DNA of 64,000 nt from Hymenobacter fodinae. GTDB lineage: Bacteria > Bacteroidota > Bacteroidia > Cytophagales > Hymenobacteraceae. The stretch covers positions 1,635,134-1,699,133 of the forward strand of contig NZ_SRLA01000001.1 in NCBI RefSeq assembly GCF_004745825.1. Direction: 5' to 3'. Under the pieces are notes generated by a model, which ran no database searches, was not told the DNA's origin, and was given only the letters and a program-made list of their open reading frames with translations. The stretch's first letter is position 1; each line of letters begins with the position of its first letter. A program made the position numbers and the translations under genes. Positions 53,549-63,619 of the stretch are shown piece after piece.

Positions 53549-54658
53549 ATGAAATATTACCTGATAGCTGGCGAACGGTCCGGCGACTTCCACGCCGCTA
53601 ACCTCATGCGCTCCTTAAAAGAGCAGGATCAGCAGGCTGAGTTCCGGTGCTGGGGCGGCGACATGATGCAGGCTGCCGGCGGCGAGCTGGTGCACCACTA
53701 CCAGGAAATGGCCATCATGGGTTTCTGGGAAGCCGCTACTAGTATTCTTAAGCTGCGGGGGTACCTCAAAGAGTGCCAGAAAGATCTACTGGCCTACCGG
53801 CCCGATGTAGTGATTCTGGTAGACTATGCGGGGTTCAACATGCGCATTGCCAAGTTTGCCAAAGCCCATGGCATCAAGGTGTTTTACTACATCTCCCCCA
53901 AAATCTGGGCCTGGAACCAGGGCCGGGTGCATCAGGTGAAAGAAGTAGTAGACCGCATGTTCGTGATTCTGCCCTTCGAGGAAGAATTTTACCAGCGTTT
54001 CGACTACAAAGTAGATTACATCGGCAACCCCACCGCCGATGCCGTTGCCGAGCACCAGAAGTCCGAGGACTTCTACACCCGCAATAACCTCGACCCAAAG
54101 CGGCAGATCATTGCGGTGCTGCCCGGCTCGCGCAAGCAGGAAATCGAGGAGATGCTCTACGAGATGGTGGCCATCCTGCCGCCCTTTCTCGACTATCAGT
54201 TCATCGTGGCCGGCGTTGATAATCTCGACCGGAACTACTATTCCAACTTCGAGCGCAATAACGTCCGCATCGTCTTCGATCAGACCTTTGATCTGCTGGC
54301 TCACGCTTCGGCGGCTCTCGTTACCAGCGGTACCGCTACCCTAGAAACGGCCCTATTTGATGTGCCTCAGGTAGTGTGCTACCGTACCAGCGCCGTGTCG
54401 TACGCCATTGGCAAGGCTGTTATCAAAGTGCCCTACATCTCGCTCGTAAACCTCATTGCGGGCAAAGAGGTAGTAAAGGAGCTAATTCAAGGCGATTTCA
54501 CCGCCCGCAACCTCGTTCCCGAACTCAAGAAGGTCCTAACCGACGAGGCCTTCATTACCCAGCAGAAAGCCGGCTACGCCGAAATCCGCGAGAAGCTAGG
54601 CCAGCAGCGCGCCGCTGAAAAGGCCGCTAAGCTGATGGTGGGATATTTGAGTGAATAG
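53549..54658 (+). CDS. lpxB: Lipid-A-disaccharide synthase
   Basis: The 369-residue GT19 enzyme begins with MKYYLIAGERSGDFHAANLM, and has WGGDMMQAAGGELVHHY, DYAGFNMRIAKFAKAHGIKVFYYISPKIWAWNQGR (near residues 91-125) and VLPGSRKQEIEEMLYEM. It condenses UDP-2,3-diacylglucosamine with lipid X to form the lipid A disaccharide at the inner membrane. Start is the ATG at 53549. Confidence 0.96.
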   Translation: MKYYLIAGERSGDFHAANLMRSLKEQDQQAEFRCWGGDMMQAAGGELVHHYQEMAIMGFWEAATSILKLRGYLKECQKDLLAYRPDVVILVDYAGFNMRIAKFAKAHGIKVFYYISPKIWAWNQGRVHQVKEVVDRMFVILPFEEEFYQRFDYKVDYIGNPTADAVAEHQKSEDFYTRNNLDPKRQIIAVLPGSRKQEIEEMLYEMVAILPPFLDYQFIVAGVDNLDRNYYSNFERNNVRIVFDQTFDLLAHASAALVTSGTATLETALFDVPQVVCYRTSAVSYAIGKAVIKVPYISLVNLIAGKEVVKELIQGDFTARNLVPELKKVLTDEAFITQQKAGYAEIREKLGQQRAAEKAAKLMVGYLSE

Positions 54659-54691
54659 CGCTTGTCTAACTAGACGCTTTTTCTCAATCCC

Positions 54692-55019
54692 ATGATAGCA
54701 AGACTCATTCTGTTTGCCATTTTCCTTATAGCCATGACACCCGAGCAAGCTATTGGGCAAATATTTACTGGCAGTGTCAATGCTCACGCATTAAAATTAG
54801 CGGCACCTACTGTCCTATATCGTCATCTAGACGATACTATCAGTGAGAGGCATGTTAGGCATCCTACGTGCTGGTAGCTTAGTAGTCATTCGGAAAGAGT
54901 ATCCGCATTGGCTTGCTGTTAGTCGTGCTAAAAGCCGTACTCAATTCTCTTCCGATACATCTACCTATTACATACCCAGAGCAGCAATAAAAGGCGCCGA
55001 AACGTTTGTTCTACTATAG
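54692..55019 (+). pseudogene. Frameshifted small exported SH3-like protein
   Basis: The first frame (54692-54877) encodes a signal peptide (MIARLILFAIFLIAMTPEQAIGQ) and the start of an SH3b-like stretch (PTVLYRHLDDTIS), then stops. A second frame, shifted by one base, is open from about 54834 to the TAG at 55017-55019. It continues the SH3b pattern: LRAGSLVVIRKEYPHWLAVSR ... YYIPRAAIKG. Read together they make one protein of about 108 residues. One extra base (or two missing) near 54840-54865 would explain the break. It may be a real pseudogene or a sequencing error. Confidence 0.6.
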
Positions 55020-55021
55020 GA

Positions 55022-55087
55022 AGTGACCTAAAAAAGCTGAAGGCAGAAAGTGCTAGTACTTTCTGCCTTCAGCTTTTTTAGGTCACT
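55022..55087. terminator. Bidirectional terminator with a 30-bp perfect stem
   Basis: Arms 55022-55051 and 55058-55087 are fully complementary (AGTGACCTAAAAAAGCTGAA at the outside) around a 6-base loop. It separates the broken SH3-like gene from clpX. Confidence 0.92.
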
Positions 55088-55096
55088 CATTAAGGT

Positions 55097-56320
55097 CTAT
55101 GCCGCTCTCAACTGCTTCATAGCAGTCTGCTCAAACTTGCTCCGGGCGTATTCTTCATCGATTACCAGTTCCTTCACGCCTTCCTCAGATGGCATGTCGA
55201 ACATAGCATCGGTCATGATGCCCTCGCAAATGCTGCGTAGGCCACGTGCGCCGAGGCGGTACTCATCAGCTTTTAGCACGATATACTCTAAGGCACTTTC
55301 GGAGAAGGAAAGCTGAATGCCTTCCATATCGAACAGGCGCTGGTACTGCTTCACGATGGAGTTCTTGGGCTCCGTTAGGATTTTACGCAGGGTGGCGTGG
55401 TCAAGGGGGTTGAGGTGAGTGAGCACCGGCAGGCGGCCAATTAACTCCGGAATCAGACCGAAAGCCTTCAGGTCCTGGGCCGTTACGTAGCGCAGGAAGT
55501 TCTGCGTATCAATCTTCTCTTCCAACTGCGTCTTGGCAAAGCCAATTGGCTTCGTGTTCAGGCGGTTCTTGATGATGCGCTCAATGCCCACGAAGGCACC
55601 GCCGCAGATGAACAGGATGTTCTCCGTATTCACCGTAATCATCTTCTGCTCGGGGTGCTTGCGGCCACCGTGCGGGGGCACATTCACCGTAGTGCCTTCC
55701 AGCAGCTTCAGCATGGCCTGCTGCACACCTTCACCGCTCACGTCGCGCGTGATGCTGGGGTTGTCGCTCTTGCGGGCAATCTTGTCAATCTCATCGATGT
55801 ACACGATGCCACGCTCCGCTGCTTCTACGTTGTAGTCGGCAGCTTGCAGCAAGCGGGTCAGAATGCTTTCCACGTCCTCGCCTACGTAGCCCGCTTCCGT
55901 CAGCACGGTAGCATCGGCTATGCAGAACGGCACCTGCAGAATGTTGGCCAGCATCTTGGTCAGGAACGTCTTGCCCGTGCCAGTTTCGCCCACCATGATA
56001 ATGTTTGATTTCTCAATCATCACATCATCCTTCTGCGGCTTCTGCATGAGGCGCTTGTAGTGGTTGTACACCGCCACCGACATTACCTTTTTTGCCTCGT
56101 CCTGGCCTACCACGTACTGGTCGAGGTACTCCTTCATTTCCCGCGGCTTCACAAGGTTAAATTTCGGCGCCTTAGAGTTGGCCCGAATCTTATTTTCCTC
56201 GTTTAGAATCTGCTGGGCCTGTCCTACGCAACGCTCACAAATGTGGGCGTTGATGCCGGAAATCATGACCGTGACGTCTTTTTTGTTCTTGCCGCAGAAG
56301 GAGCACGTAATATCTGCCAT
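55097..56320 (-). CDS. clpX: ClpX, ATP-dependent unfoldase of the ClpXP protease
   Basis: The 407-residue protein starts with the C4 zinc-binding domain (CSFCGKN ... CERC). A AAA+ module follows with Walker A GETGTGKT (near residue 112), Walker [12 protein letters not shown], and the late [12 protein letters not shown] sensor-2 region. It recognises and unfolds substrates for ClpP. It lies downstream of clpP on the same strand with 200 bases and a terminator between. Its own promoter box TACCTTTG is at 56374-56381. Confidence 0.97.
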   Translation of the reverse strand: MADITCSFCGKNKKDVTVMISGINAHICERCVGQAQQILNEENKIRANSKAPKFNLVKPREMKEYLDQYVVGQDEAKKVMSVAVYNHYKRLMQKPQKDDVMIEKSNIIMVGETGTGKTFLTKMLANILQVPFCIADATVLTEAGYVGEDVESILTRLLQAADYNVEAAERGIVYIDEIDKIARKSDNPSITRDVSGEGVQQAMLKLLEGTTVNVPPHGGRKHPEQKMITVNTENILFICGGAFVGIERIIKNRLNTKPIGFAKTQLEEKIDTQNFLRYVTAQDLKAFGLIPELIGRLPVLTHLNPLDHATLRKILTEPKNSIVKQYQRLFDMEGIQLSFSESALEYIVLKADEYRLGARGLRSICEGIMTDAMFDMPSEEGVKELVIDEEYARSKFEQTAMKQLRAA

Positions 56321-56373
56321 GTCGAGGGGGACTCTGGATAAGGATAGAGGAGGTAGCTTTCACTAACCTACCT

Positions 56374-56381
56374 CAAAGGTA
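56374..56381 (-). promoter_or_regulatory. Candidate -7 box of clpX (TACCTTTG)
   Basis: CAAAGGTA on the plus strand is an exact TAnnTTTG match toward clpX and predicts a leader of about 45 bases. The -33 element is not obvious. Confidence 0.5.
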
Positions 56382-56442
56382 CGAAAAGGCCAACGCCGCG
56401 CATCGTTAAAAAAGTGCCAACGTAATTAGCCTCTACTAAAAA

Positions 56443-56470
56443 GAAAAAGCCCGCTACAGCGGGCTTTTTC
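56443..56470 (-). terminator. Terminator downstream of clpP
   Basis: A GAAAAAGCCCGCT stem with its complement and a minimal loop lies about 50 bases past the clpP stop, before the clpX promoter. Confidence 0.88.
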
Positions 56471-56520
56471 GGGTAAAGCAGTCAAACTGAGCGTACCCAA
56501 GTTTGACATGTGGCGTTGAG

Positions 56521-57228
56521 TTACGCCTTCTTTTTTTCCAGAACCTCGTCGATGAGGCCATATTCCTTAGCCTCGTCGGCACGCATCCAGTAGTCGCGGT
56601 CCGAGTTGTCGTGAATTTCCTGATAGGTTTTGCCAGTGTGCTCGGCCAAAATATCGTACAGCTCTTTCTTCAGTTTCAGAATCTCACGAGCCGTGATTTC
56701 GATATCCGAAGACTGACCCTGCGCACCACCCGAAGGCTGGTGAATCATCACGCGAGCGTGGGGGAGGGCCGAGCGCTTGTCTTTGGCACCACCCGCCAGC
56801 AGTACGGCACCCATCGAAGCAGCTAGGCCAGTGCAGATCGTGGCCACGTCTGGATTCACGTACTGCATGGTATCATAGATGCCGAGGCCAGCGTACACCG
56901 AGCCCCCGGGCGAGTTGATGTAGAGCAGGATGTCTTTCTTAGCGTCAACCGACTCCAGGAACAGCATCTGCGCGGTTAGGATGTTGGCAATGTAGTCGTC
57001 CACGGCCGTACCCAGGAACACAATGCGGTCCATAATCAGGCGCGAGAATACGTCAATCTCGGCAAAGCGCGTGGGGCGTTCCTCAATTACCGAGCGGGTC
57101 ATGCCCGTGGGTAGCATCAGGCCATTGCGGGTTTGGCCCTCTACGTGTTGAATGTATTGATCCACACCTAGGCCACTCAGGCCCTGGCCTTTCACGGCAA
57201 ATTTGCGGAACTCTTCTTTATTCAGCAT
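56521..57228 (-). CDS. clpP: ClpP, protease subunit
   Basis: The 235-residue protein has the Ser protease triad: Ser in [14 protein letters not shown], His in [14 protein letters not shown] and Asp in [23 protein letters not shown] is also typical. About 25 residues at the N-terminus are additional to the shortest ClpP. It forms the proteolytic chamber served by ClpX. The start at 57228 ([10 protein letters not shown]) is chosen over an upstream frame that runs into the terminator of tig. Confidence 0.96.
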   Translation of the reverse strand: MLNKEEFRKFAVKGQGLSGLGVDQYIQHVEGQTRNGLMLPTGMTRSVIEERPTRFAEIDVFSRLIMDRIVFLGTAVDDYIANILTAQMLFLESVDAKKDILLYINSPGGSVYAGLGIYDTMQYVNPDVATICTGLAASMGAVLLAGGAKDKRSALPHARVMIHQPSGGAQGQSSDIEITAREILKLKKELYDILAEHTGKTYQEIHDNSDRDYWMRADEAKEYGLIDEVLEKKKA

Positions 57229-57274
57229 GGCAGAAAAAGTGGGAGATAAAAAGTGTCTGACGAAAAGTATAGGC

Positions 57275-57313
57275 AACAAAAAAGCCCATACGACAAGTAA
57301 GGGCTTTTTTGTT
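57275..57313 (-). terminator. Terminator downstream of tig
   Basis: AACAAAAAAGCCC (57275-57287) pairs perfectly with 57301-57313 around a 13-base loop. Confidence 0.85.
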
Positions 57314-57338
57314 GGTTCGAAAACCGAAATGTTAGCGC

Positions 57339-58667
57339 TTAGCCAGCATTTTGATTGCGGAAGTCCTCGGCCGTAATCGCGTTGTCATTAACAACAACTT
57401 TGCCGCGCAGGTTTTCCAGCACTTTCTCTGCCAGAATGGCTTCATACTCGTTCACGTAGTTCTTGCCGTTCTCCTGACGCAGGAAGTTGTCAGCAAAGCC
57501 ACGTACCGATTCTTCCAGCTCTGGAGTCATCTCCATGTTGAACTGGCCTAGAATCTTCTGCATCGTGCGGTCAACGATTTCTTCGTTCGAAACTTTCAAG
57601 TCGTTGGCTTCCACTACCTTGTTGCGGATCATCGACCACTTCAGCTCTTTCTCGTAGTCTTCGTAGTGCTCTTCTACTTGCTCCGGGGTCAGCTTGCCCT
57701 GGTTGGCACGTACCAGCCACTTCTTGAAGAACTCCTTCGGCACCTCAATGGTGGTGCTTTCCAGCATCTTGTCGATGATCTGACGGTTTACCAAATTGTC
57801 AGCCTCACGGTCGTAGTTCTCCTGCACCGTGGTGCGAACCTTCTCGTCGAAGTCTTCTTTCGACGATACGATGTCTTTGCCAAATACTTTGTCGAACAGG
57901 TCCTGGTTGAACTCAGCAGGAGTAGAGCGCTGAATTTTCTCGATAGAGAGCGTGTACTCGCCTTCTACCGTATCAGCCTCCTCTTTGCTCATGCCCGAGA
58001 AGTTGGAAATAGCCGTGGCGTCGCCGTCGAAAGCGTCTTTCAGGTCAAACGTTACCGAGTCACCCACCTTCACGCCTACAAACTTGTCAACGCCGTTCTT
58101 TACCTTATTCAAAGGCAGCAATACTACGCGGCCGTCACCCTCTTCGCCAGCCTTCTGCAGCTTGCCCGAGATGTAGTCAGTAGCCTCAGCCGTCTCAGGC
58201 TCAATCGACTCACCGAACTGGCGCTCCAGCTGCTCGTAGGTTTCTTTCAGAGTGTTTTCGTCCAGCTCTACCTTGTGGCGGTCAACCGAAACGGCCTGGT
58301 CGGCGGGCAGCTCGAAGTCGGGCAGCAGGCCTAGCTCAAACTGAAACGAGTAGTCTTTCTGAGTATCGAAATCAACATCGGTTGGAACCGGTAGGGGCTC
58401 ACCGAGAATTTTCAGATTGTTTTCCTTGATATAGTCATCTACTGACTTGCTCAGCAGGCCGTTGATCTCCTCTACCAGGATGCCCTTGCCGTACATTTTG
58501 CGCACCAGCGTAACCGGCACTTTGCCTGGGCGGAACCCTTTGATCTGCGCCTTTTTGCTGTATTCCTTCAGCTTCGACTCCACGGTGGGAGCGTAGTCAG
58601 CCTCCGTAAGGTTTACTGTCAGGATGGCACTCAGCTGGTCGTCTTTCTTGTCGAGGGTAATGTCCAA
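57339..58667 (-). CDS. tig: Trigger factor
   Basis: The 442-residue protein begins [20 protein letters not shown] and has the ribosome-binding signature [19 protein letters not shown] near residues 43-61. A divergent peptidyl-prolyl isomerase region and a long helical C-terminal domain follow. It is a ribosome-bound chaperone. The start codon is TTG at 58667, since no ATG gives the N-terminal domain. The order tig-clpP-clpX is a widely conserved arrangement. Confidence 0.95.
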   Translation of the reverse strand: MDITLDKKDDQLSAILTVNLTEADYAPTVESKLKEYSKKAQIKGFRPGKVPVTLVRKMYGKGILVEEINGLLSKSVDDYIKENNLKILGEPLPVPTDVDFDTQKDYSFQFELGLLPDFELPADQAVSVDRHKVELDENTLKETYEQLERQFGESIEPETAEATDYISGKLQKAGEEGDGRVVLLPLNKVKNGVDKFVGVKVGDSVTFDLKDAFDGDATAISNFSGMSKEEADTVEGEYTLSIEKIQRSTPAEFNQDLFDKVFGKDIVSSKEDFDEKVRTTVQENYDREADNLVNRQIIDKMLESTTIEVPKEFFKKWLVRANQGKLTPEQVEEHYEDYEKELKWSMIRNKVVEANDLKVSNEEIVDRTMQKILGQFNMEMTPELEESVRGFADNFLRQENGKNYVNEYEAILAEKVLENLRGKVVVNDNAITAEDFRNQNAG

Positions 58668-58792
58668 AACGGGTTGTCGGTTAAGGGTACTACGTGGGGT
58701 GAAGGCGGGTCAGAACCCAGATAAAAAAATAAACCCCCAACGGGTGGGTTGAGGGTTTAGAAGCGGTTTTTTTTAAAAACCAAAAAGATAAG

Positions 58793-58874
58793 TGCGGATG
58801 GAGGGACTCGAACCCACACGCCTTGCGGCACCAGATCCTAAGTCTGGCACGTCTACCAATTTCGCCACATCCGC
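58793..58874 (-). tRNA. tRNA-Leu (anticodon TAG)
   Basis: Read on the minus strand, the 7-bp acceptor stem GCGGATG/CATCCGC, the anticodon arm CCAGA-CTTAGGA-TCTGG, a long variable arm typical of class II tRNAs and a TTCGAGT T-loop are all visible. The anticodon TAG reads Leu CTN codons, consistent with the CTA codon in the iterated CTAGGC motif. Confidence 0.95.
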
Positions 58875-59119
58875 GTCCGGAAGCCAACTGCCTCGGGGCC
58901 GCAAAACTACACAAGGGTTTTATAAAAACAAATGTGCTCGTCATTAAAAGAATTATTCTGCGCCTTTGTGGGCTGCACTAAGTGGCCTAGCGTACTGTTA
59001 TAGGTAGCGCAAGTCAGGATTTCCTTGCGTAAATTACTGTTCGGGCCTGCCCAACCCATCGGCTCTGTGCCGTACCTTAGCAACTATTACTCCGGTGCCT
59101 CAAGCGCCGCCCGCGTACC

Positions 59120-61339
59120 ATGTCCACCGTCATCGACCCCGAAGTAGAGCGTCAGGAAATTCTGCGCCACTACCGCCGCCTGCTCCGCACCGCTAAGCCT
59201 TATCTGAAAGAAGGCGACGCGAAGCTTATCAAAAAGGCCTTCAATACTTCCCTAGAGGCCCATAAAGAAATGCGCCGCAAGTCGGGCGAGCCCTACATTC
59301 TTCATCCGCTAGCTGTAGCACAGATTGTGGTGGAGGAGATAGGCCTAGGCACCACCAGCATTGTAGCCGCTCTCCTACATGATGTAGTAGAGGATACGCC
59401 TTGGGAAATCGCCGACGTAGAGCGTGAGTTCGGTAACAAGGTGGCTCGTATCGTTGATGGCCTCACCAAAATTTCGGGCGTATTCGAATACGGTACCTCC
59501 GAGCAGGCGGAGAACTTCCGCAAGATGCTGCTCACGCTCTCAGAGGACGTGCGCGTTATCCTCATTAAGCTCGCCGACCGCCTGCACAACATGCGGACGC
59601 TCGACTCGATGCCGCGCCACAAGCAGCTCAAAATTGCGTCGGAAACTATTTACCTCTACGCGCCGCTGGCCCACCGGCTAGGCCTGTACGCCATCAAAAC
59701 CGAGCTAGAGGATCTGTATCTGAAGTACACCGACACCGAGGTGTATAATGAGCTGGTAAATCGGGTACGTCAGAGTCGCAGCGCCCGCAACCGATTCATC
59801 AAGGAATTTGTGCTGCCCATTGATGATGAGCTTAAAGCCCAGGGCTTTGGCTACGAAATCAAAGGTCGCCCCAAAAGCATCTACTCCATCCTGAAGAAAA
59901 TGCGCAAGCAGAATATCACCTTCGATGAGGTGTATGACCTGTTTGCCATTCGCATCATTCTGGATGTACCCCAGGAGCAGGAAAAAGCAGCCTGCTGGCA
60001 AGTGTATTCCATCGTCACCGACTTCTACCAGCCCAACCCCGACCGCCTGCGTGACTGGGTGAGCACACCCAAAGCCAATGGCTATGAGTCGTTGCACACT
60101 ACGGTTATGTCGCGCTCGGGCCAATGGGTAGAAGTGCAGATCCGCAGCCGCCGCATGGATGACATTGCGGAGAAGGGCTACGCAGCGCACTGGAAATACA
60201 AAGACTCGGGCGCTATCCAGCCTGAGTCGACCCTGGAAGCGTGGATTAACAAGGTGCGCGAGATGCTCGAAACCAACAACTCCAGCGCATTGGAGTTCAT
60301 GGACGAGTTCCGCCAGAACCTCTTCGTGAAGGAAGTCTATGCCTTTACCCCCAAAGGCAAACTCGTCATTCTACCCGACAAGGCCACGGCTCTTGATTTT
60401 GCGTTTGAGATTCACACGCATATAGGCCTACGTTGCCTCGGCGCCAAAGTAAACCAGAAGCTGCAGCCCCTGAGCTACGAGCTGCGCAACGGCGACCAGG
60501 TAGAAATCCTGACCTCGCAGAAGCAGCGGCCCACTGAAGAGTGGCTACAGTACGTAATTACTTCCAAGGCTCGGAGCAAAATCAAGGAGTGGCTCCGCGA
60601 TGATAGAAAGTCGAAAGCAGAAGATGGTCGCTTCCTAGTAGAAAAGCGCCTAGAGTTGTTGGGTATCGAATATACGCCCGACAACCTTAACCGCCTGCTG
60701 GCTCACTTTAACACGCGTAATTCGCAGGAGTTCTTCTACCGGATTGCTATCGGTCAGATTGATGGCCGTGAGATAAAGGCTGATCTGTTTGACCCTGCCA
60801 TCGAAGTTCCCCGTTCGCCTTCCATGCTCGAGCCTAAAGCGTTTGATCATGAGGTGCAGAAGATCCGTGGCCTCAGCGCCAACATGCTAGTGATAGGGGA
60901 GCAGACAGACAAGTTTGACTACACCATTGCGCCTTGTTGTAATCCTATTCCTGGCGATGATGTGTTTGGCTTTGAGACCGACGAGGGCATCGTGATTCAC
61001 CGGACGTCTTGCCCCAAAGCGGTGCAGATGATGTCGAACTACGGCAACCGCATCGTACGCGCTAAATGGACAGAGCAGTTGGAACTGGCCTTCTTGGCAG
61101 GCATCCGCATCAAAGGCTCTGACCGGGTAGGCCTAGTGAACGATGTTACTCGCATTATCAGTAACAGCCTCAAGGTAAACATGCGCTCCATTACCATCGA
61201 CTCTAATGATGGAATGTTCGAGGGACAGATCATGGTCTTCGTAAACGACACTGCTCACTTGAATAAGATGATTCAGCGCTTGTCGAAAGTGAACGGCGTA
61301 TTGCAAGTAGAGCGGTTTGATTCATCCGTTCGGTCATAA
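59120..61339 (+). CDS. rel: Bifunctional (p)ppGpp synthetase/hydrolase
   Basis: The 739-residue protein has an HD hydrolase domain (HPLAVAQIVVEE and LLHDVVEDTPWE near residues 60-100). A synthetase domain has GRPKSIYSILKKM and YESLHTTVM (near residues 250-320). A TGS domain (YAFTPKGKLVILPDKATALDFAFEIHTHIG) and a C-terminal zinc-finger-like CCNPIPGDDVFGF plus ACT domain complete it. Both active sites look complete, so it should make and degrade the stringent alarmone. A TACCTTAG box near 59073 may be the promoter. Confidence 0.95.
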   Translation: MSTVIDPEVERQEILRHYRRLLRTAKPYLKEGDAKLIKKAFNTSLEAHKEMRRKSGEPYILHPLAVAQIVVEEIGLGTTSIVAALLHDVVEDTPWEIADVEREFGNKVARIVDGLTKISGVFEYGTSEQAENFRKMLLTLSEDVRVILIKLADRLHNMRTLDSMPRHKQLKIASETIYLYAPLAHRLGLYAIKTELEDLYLKYTDTEVYNELVNRVRQSRSARNRFIKEFVLPIDDELKAQGFGYEIKGRPKSIYSILKKMRKQNITFDEVYDLFAIRIILDVPQEQEKAACWQVYSIVTDFYQPNPDRLRDWVSTPKANGYESLHTTVMSRSGQWVEVQIRSRRMDDIAEKGYAAHWKYKDSGAIQPESTLEAWINKVREMLETNNSSALEFMDEFRQNLFVKEVYAFTPKGKLVILPDKATALDFAFEIHTHIGLRCLGAKVNQKLQPLSYELRNGDQVEILTSQKQRPTEEWLQYVITSKARSKIKEWLRDDRKSKAEDGRFLVEKRLELLGIEYTPDNLNRLLAHFNTRNSQEFFYRIAIGQIDGREIKADLFDPAIEVPRSPSMLEPKAFDHEVQKIRGLSANMLVIGEQTDKFDYTIAPCCNPIPGDDVFGFETDEGIVIHRTSCPKAVQMMSNYGNRIVRAKWTEQLELAFLAGIRIKGSDRVGLVNDVTRIISNSLKVNMRSITIDSNDGMFEGQIMVFVNDTAHLNKMIQRLSKVNGVLQVERFDSSVRS

Positions 61340-61470
61340 AAAGTCTAAATCAAAAGCGAGAGCACAAAACAGTATAAGGATGCTGAGTAAGTATGGGGGA
61401 TAATAGACGGTGTCTCATTGTCTGATCCTTAGCTTACTTAAAACTTACCTTAGTTCCTGCTGTTTTAGCT

Positions 61471-61484
61471 CCTTATATATAAGG
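61471..61484 (+). promoter_or_regulatory. 14-bp palindrome CCTTATATATAAGG ahead of the Fur-family gene
   Basis: It is a perfect palindrome 8 bases before the start codon. The AT core resembles PerR/Fur-type operators, so autoregulation is plausible. Confidence 0.45.
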
Positions 61485-61492
61485 TCGCAAAA

Positions 61493-61984
61493 ATGCCCAC
61501 AACGGAGAAGCATCTCGATCAAGAGAAATACGCAGAGGTAAAGAAGATTTTCACTGCTTACCTCGAGAACAAAGGGCTGCGCAAAACCTCAGAGCGTTAT
61601 GCCATCCTCGAAGAAATCTATTCCCGCACAGGGCACTTCGATGTCGAAGAGCTCTTCGCTGGCATGAAGGAGCAAGGCCTGCAGGTTAGCCGCGCTACAG
61701 TCTATAATACGCTAGACTTGTTGGTAGAACATGGCCTAGTAAGCAAGCATCAGTTTGGCCGCAACCTAGCCCAGTATGAGAAGAGCTACGGTTACCGCCA
61801 GCACGATCATGTCATCTGTACGGAGTGTCATAAAGTCGTGGAGTTTTGTGATCCGCGCATCCACGGCATCCAGACAATGGTAGGGGAGTTACTCAACTTC
61901 CATATCTTGCACCACTCTTTAAACCTTTACGGTGTGTGCGGTGATTGCCGCGCCAAAGCCGCCGCCCGCTCTTTAGCCGAATGA
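61493..61984 (+). CDS. Fur-family transcriptional regulator
   Basis: The 163-residue regulator has the winged-helix part (RKTSERYAILEEIYSRTGHFDVEELFAGMKEQGLQVSRATVYNTLDLLVE). The metal-binding part has HDHVICTECHKVVEFCDPRIH and, near the end, YGVCGDCRAKA, two CxxC pairs for structural zinc. It may sense iron, zinc or peroxide; the sequence alone does not say which. Its stop overlaps the next gene by 4 bases (ATGA). Confidence 0.9.
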   Translation: MPTTEKHLDQEKYAEVKKIFTAYLENKGLRKTSERYAILEEIYSRTGHFDVEELFAGMKEQGLQVSRATVYNTLDLLVEHGLVSKHQFGRNLAQYEKSYGYRQHDHVICTECHKVVEFCDPRIHGIQTMVGELLNFHILHHSLNLYGVCGDCRAKAAARSLAE

Positions 61985-62328
61985 AAACTGATAGCACCGT
62001 CCAGGACGGTATCCTCTTCGTGCGCCTATCCGGCGACCTGATCGGTAGCCCCGATACCCAGCAGTTGCTACAAAGCGTCGATCAGCACCTAGGTGATGAA
62101 CTCCGCAATTGTGCGGTAGATCTGTCCGGGATTCGCTACATCAATAGCACAGGTATTGGAGTACTGGTGTCGTTGTTGACCAAGTTTCGTAGCCGTGGTG
62201 GGGAAATGCTGTTGATTAACCCCGCCGACCACCCTCGTAAAATGTTGGCTTTAACTAAGCTGAACGCTATTTTTTCCATTGCGGACGATGAAGCATCGGC
62301 CGCTCAACAATTGAAAGCCGCGAACTGA
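61981..62328 (+). CDS. STAS-domain anti-sigma factor antagonist-like protein
   Basis: The 115-residue protein is a single STAS domain: VRLSGDLIGSPDTQQLL, then DLSGIRYINSTGIGVLVSLLTKFRSRGGEMLL with the Ser in NSTG at the usual phosphorylation site, and LTKLNAIFSI. It resembles SpoIIAA/RsbV-type antagonists that bind an anti-sigma kinase. The ATG overlaps the fur stop, and its own TGA overlaps the purA start by one base, so all three genes should be translationally coupled. Confidence 0.9.
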   Translation: MKTDSTVQDGILFVRLSGDLIGSPDTQQLLQSVDQHLGDELRNCAVDLSGIRYINSTGIGVLVSLLTKFRSRGGEMLLINPADHPRKMLALTKLNAIFSIADDEASAAQQLKAAN

Positions 62329-63599
62329 TGCCCGTTGACGTACTAGTTGGATTGCAGTGGGGTGATGAAGGGAAAGGAAAGATCGTTGACGTACTTGCCC
62401 CTACCTACGACGTAGTAGCCCGCTTTCAGGGCGGCCCTAATGCAGGCCACACGCTTACTTTCGACGGCATTAAGCACGTCTTACACCAAGTTCCTTCGGG
62501 TATTTTCCATCCGCACATTATTAATGTTGTCGGCAATGGTGTAGTACTCGACCCCTTCGTATTCCGCCAGGAACTGCAGAAGCTCACTGACCGTGGCATC
62601 GATTGGGCCAAGAACCTCTACGTTTCCCGCAAAGCCCAACTGATCCTGCCTTCACACCGTGCCCTCGACCGGATAAACGAAGAGGCTCGAGGTGGCAGCA
62701 AAATTGGGTCCACCCTAAAAGGTATTGGCCCAACCTACCAAGATAAAATTGGTCGCACTGGCCTACGCGTCGGCGACATCCTGCTGCCAGACTTCCAGGA
62801 GCGTTATCAGGAGGCCGTAGCTCGGCATGCTCAGCTCGCCCAGTTCCACGGAAAGGAGCTGGAAATAGGCGAGTTTGAGGCTGACTTCTTCTCTGCTATT
62901 GAGTTCCTGCGTACCCTGCAGCTCACCGACACGGAATATCTACTGAACGATTTGCTAAAGCAAGGCAAAAATGTACTGGCAGAAGGAGCACAAGGCTCTA
63001 TGCTAGACATTGACTTTGGCACGTACCCTTATGTTACCTCTTCCAGCACTATTGTAGCTGGGGCCTGCACTGGCCTAGGTATTGCGCCTAAGCATATCGA
63101 GAAGGTATACGGTATCAGCAAGGCCTACTGCACTCGTGTAGGTAGCGGGCCGTTCCCAACGGAATTGCTAGATGGGGTAGGGGAGCAGATTAGGCAGGCC
63201 GGTCGGGAGTTTGGCTCTACCACAGGTCGGCCACGTCGTTGCGGCTGGATCGATTTACCCGCGCTCCGTTATAGCATTATGCTGAACGGCGTCACGGAGA
63301 TTCACTTGATGAAAGCTGACGTGCTGGATGAGTTTGATGAAATCCAGATTTGCACGCACTATCGCACCGCTGACGGAAAGGAAACCGACCACCTGCCTGA
63401 CCACGGTGATTTAGAAAACCTGACTCCTATATATACAAGCTTGCCCGGTTGGCGCACTAATCTGCAAGCTGTAACAGACCCTCAGGCATTACCCGCTGAG
63501 CTAAAAAGCTACGTGCAGTTCCTAGAGAAGCATTTAGAAGTGCCTGTTAGCATAGTTAGCGTAGGTCCAGATCGAGTTAGCACCTTGCACTTGAGTTAA
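62328..63599 (+). CDS. purA: Adenylosuccinate synthetase
   Basis: The 423-residue enzyme has GLQWGDEGKGKIVDVLAP at the N-terminus, GGPNAGHTL, the IMP-binding TTGRPRRCGW segment near residue 300 and the overall family length. It makes adenylosuccinate from IMP, aspartate and GTP in AMP synthesis. Its start lies in TGATG with the STAS stop. Linkage of a stress-type STAS protein and a Fur regulator to purA is unusual-looking but consistent with the tight overlaps. Confidence 0.97.
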   Translation: MPVDVLVGLQWGDEGKGKIVDVLAPTYDVVARFQGGPNAGHTLTFDGIKHVLHQVPSGIFHPHIINVVGNGVVLDPFVFRQELQKLTDRGIDWAKNLYVSRKAQLILPSHRALDRINEEARGGSKIGSTLKGIGPTYQDKIGRTGLRVGDILLPDFQERYQEAVARHAQLAQFHGKELEIGEFEADFFSAIEFLRTLQLTDTEYLLNDLLKQGKNVLAEGAQGSMLDIDFGTYPYVTSSSTIVAGACTGLGIAPKHIEKVYGISKAYCTRVGSGPFPTELLDGVGEQIRQAGREFGSTTGRPRRCGWIDLPALRYSIMLNGVTEIHLMKADVLDEFDEIQICTHYRTADGKETDHLPDHGDLENLTPIYTSLPGWRTNLQAVTDPQALPAELKSYVQFLEKHLEVPVSIVSVGPDRVSTLHLS

Positions 63600-63619
63600 G
63601 TTATCTTGCTTTTCCTATT

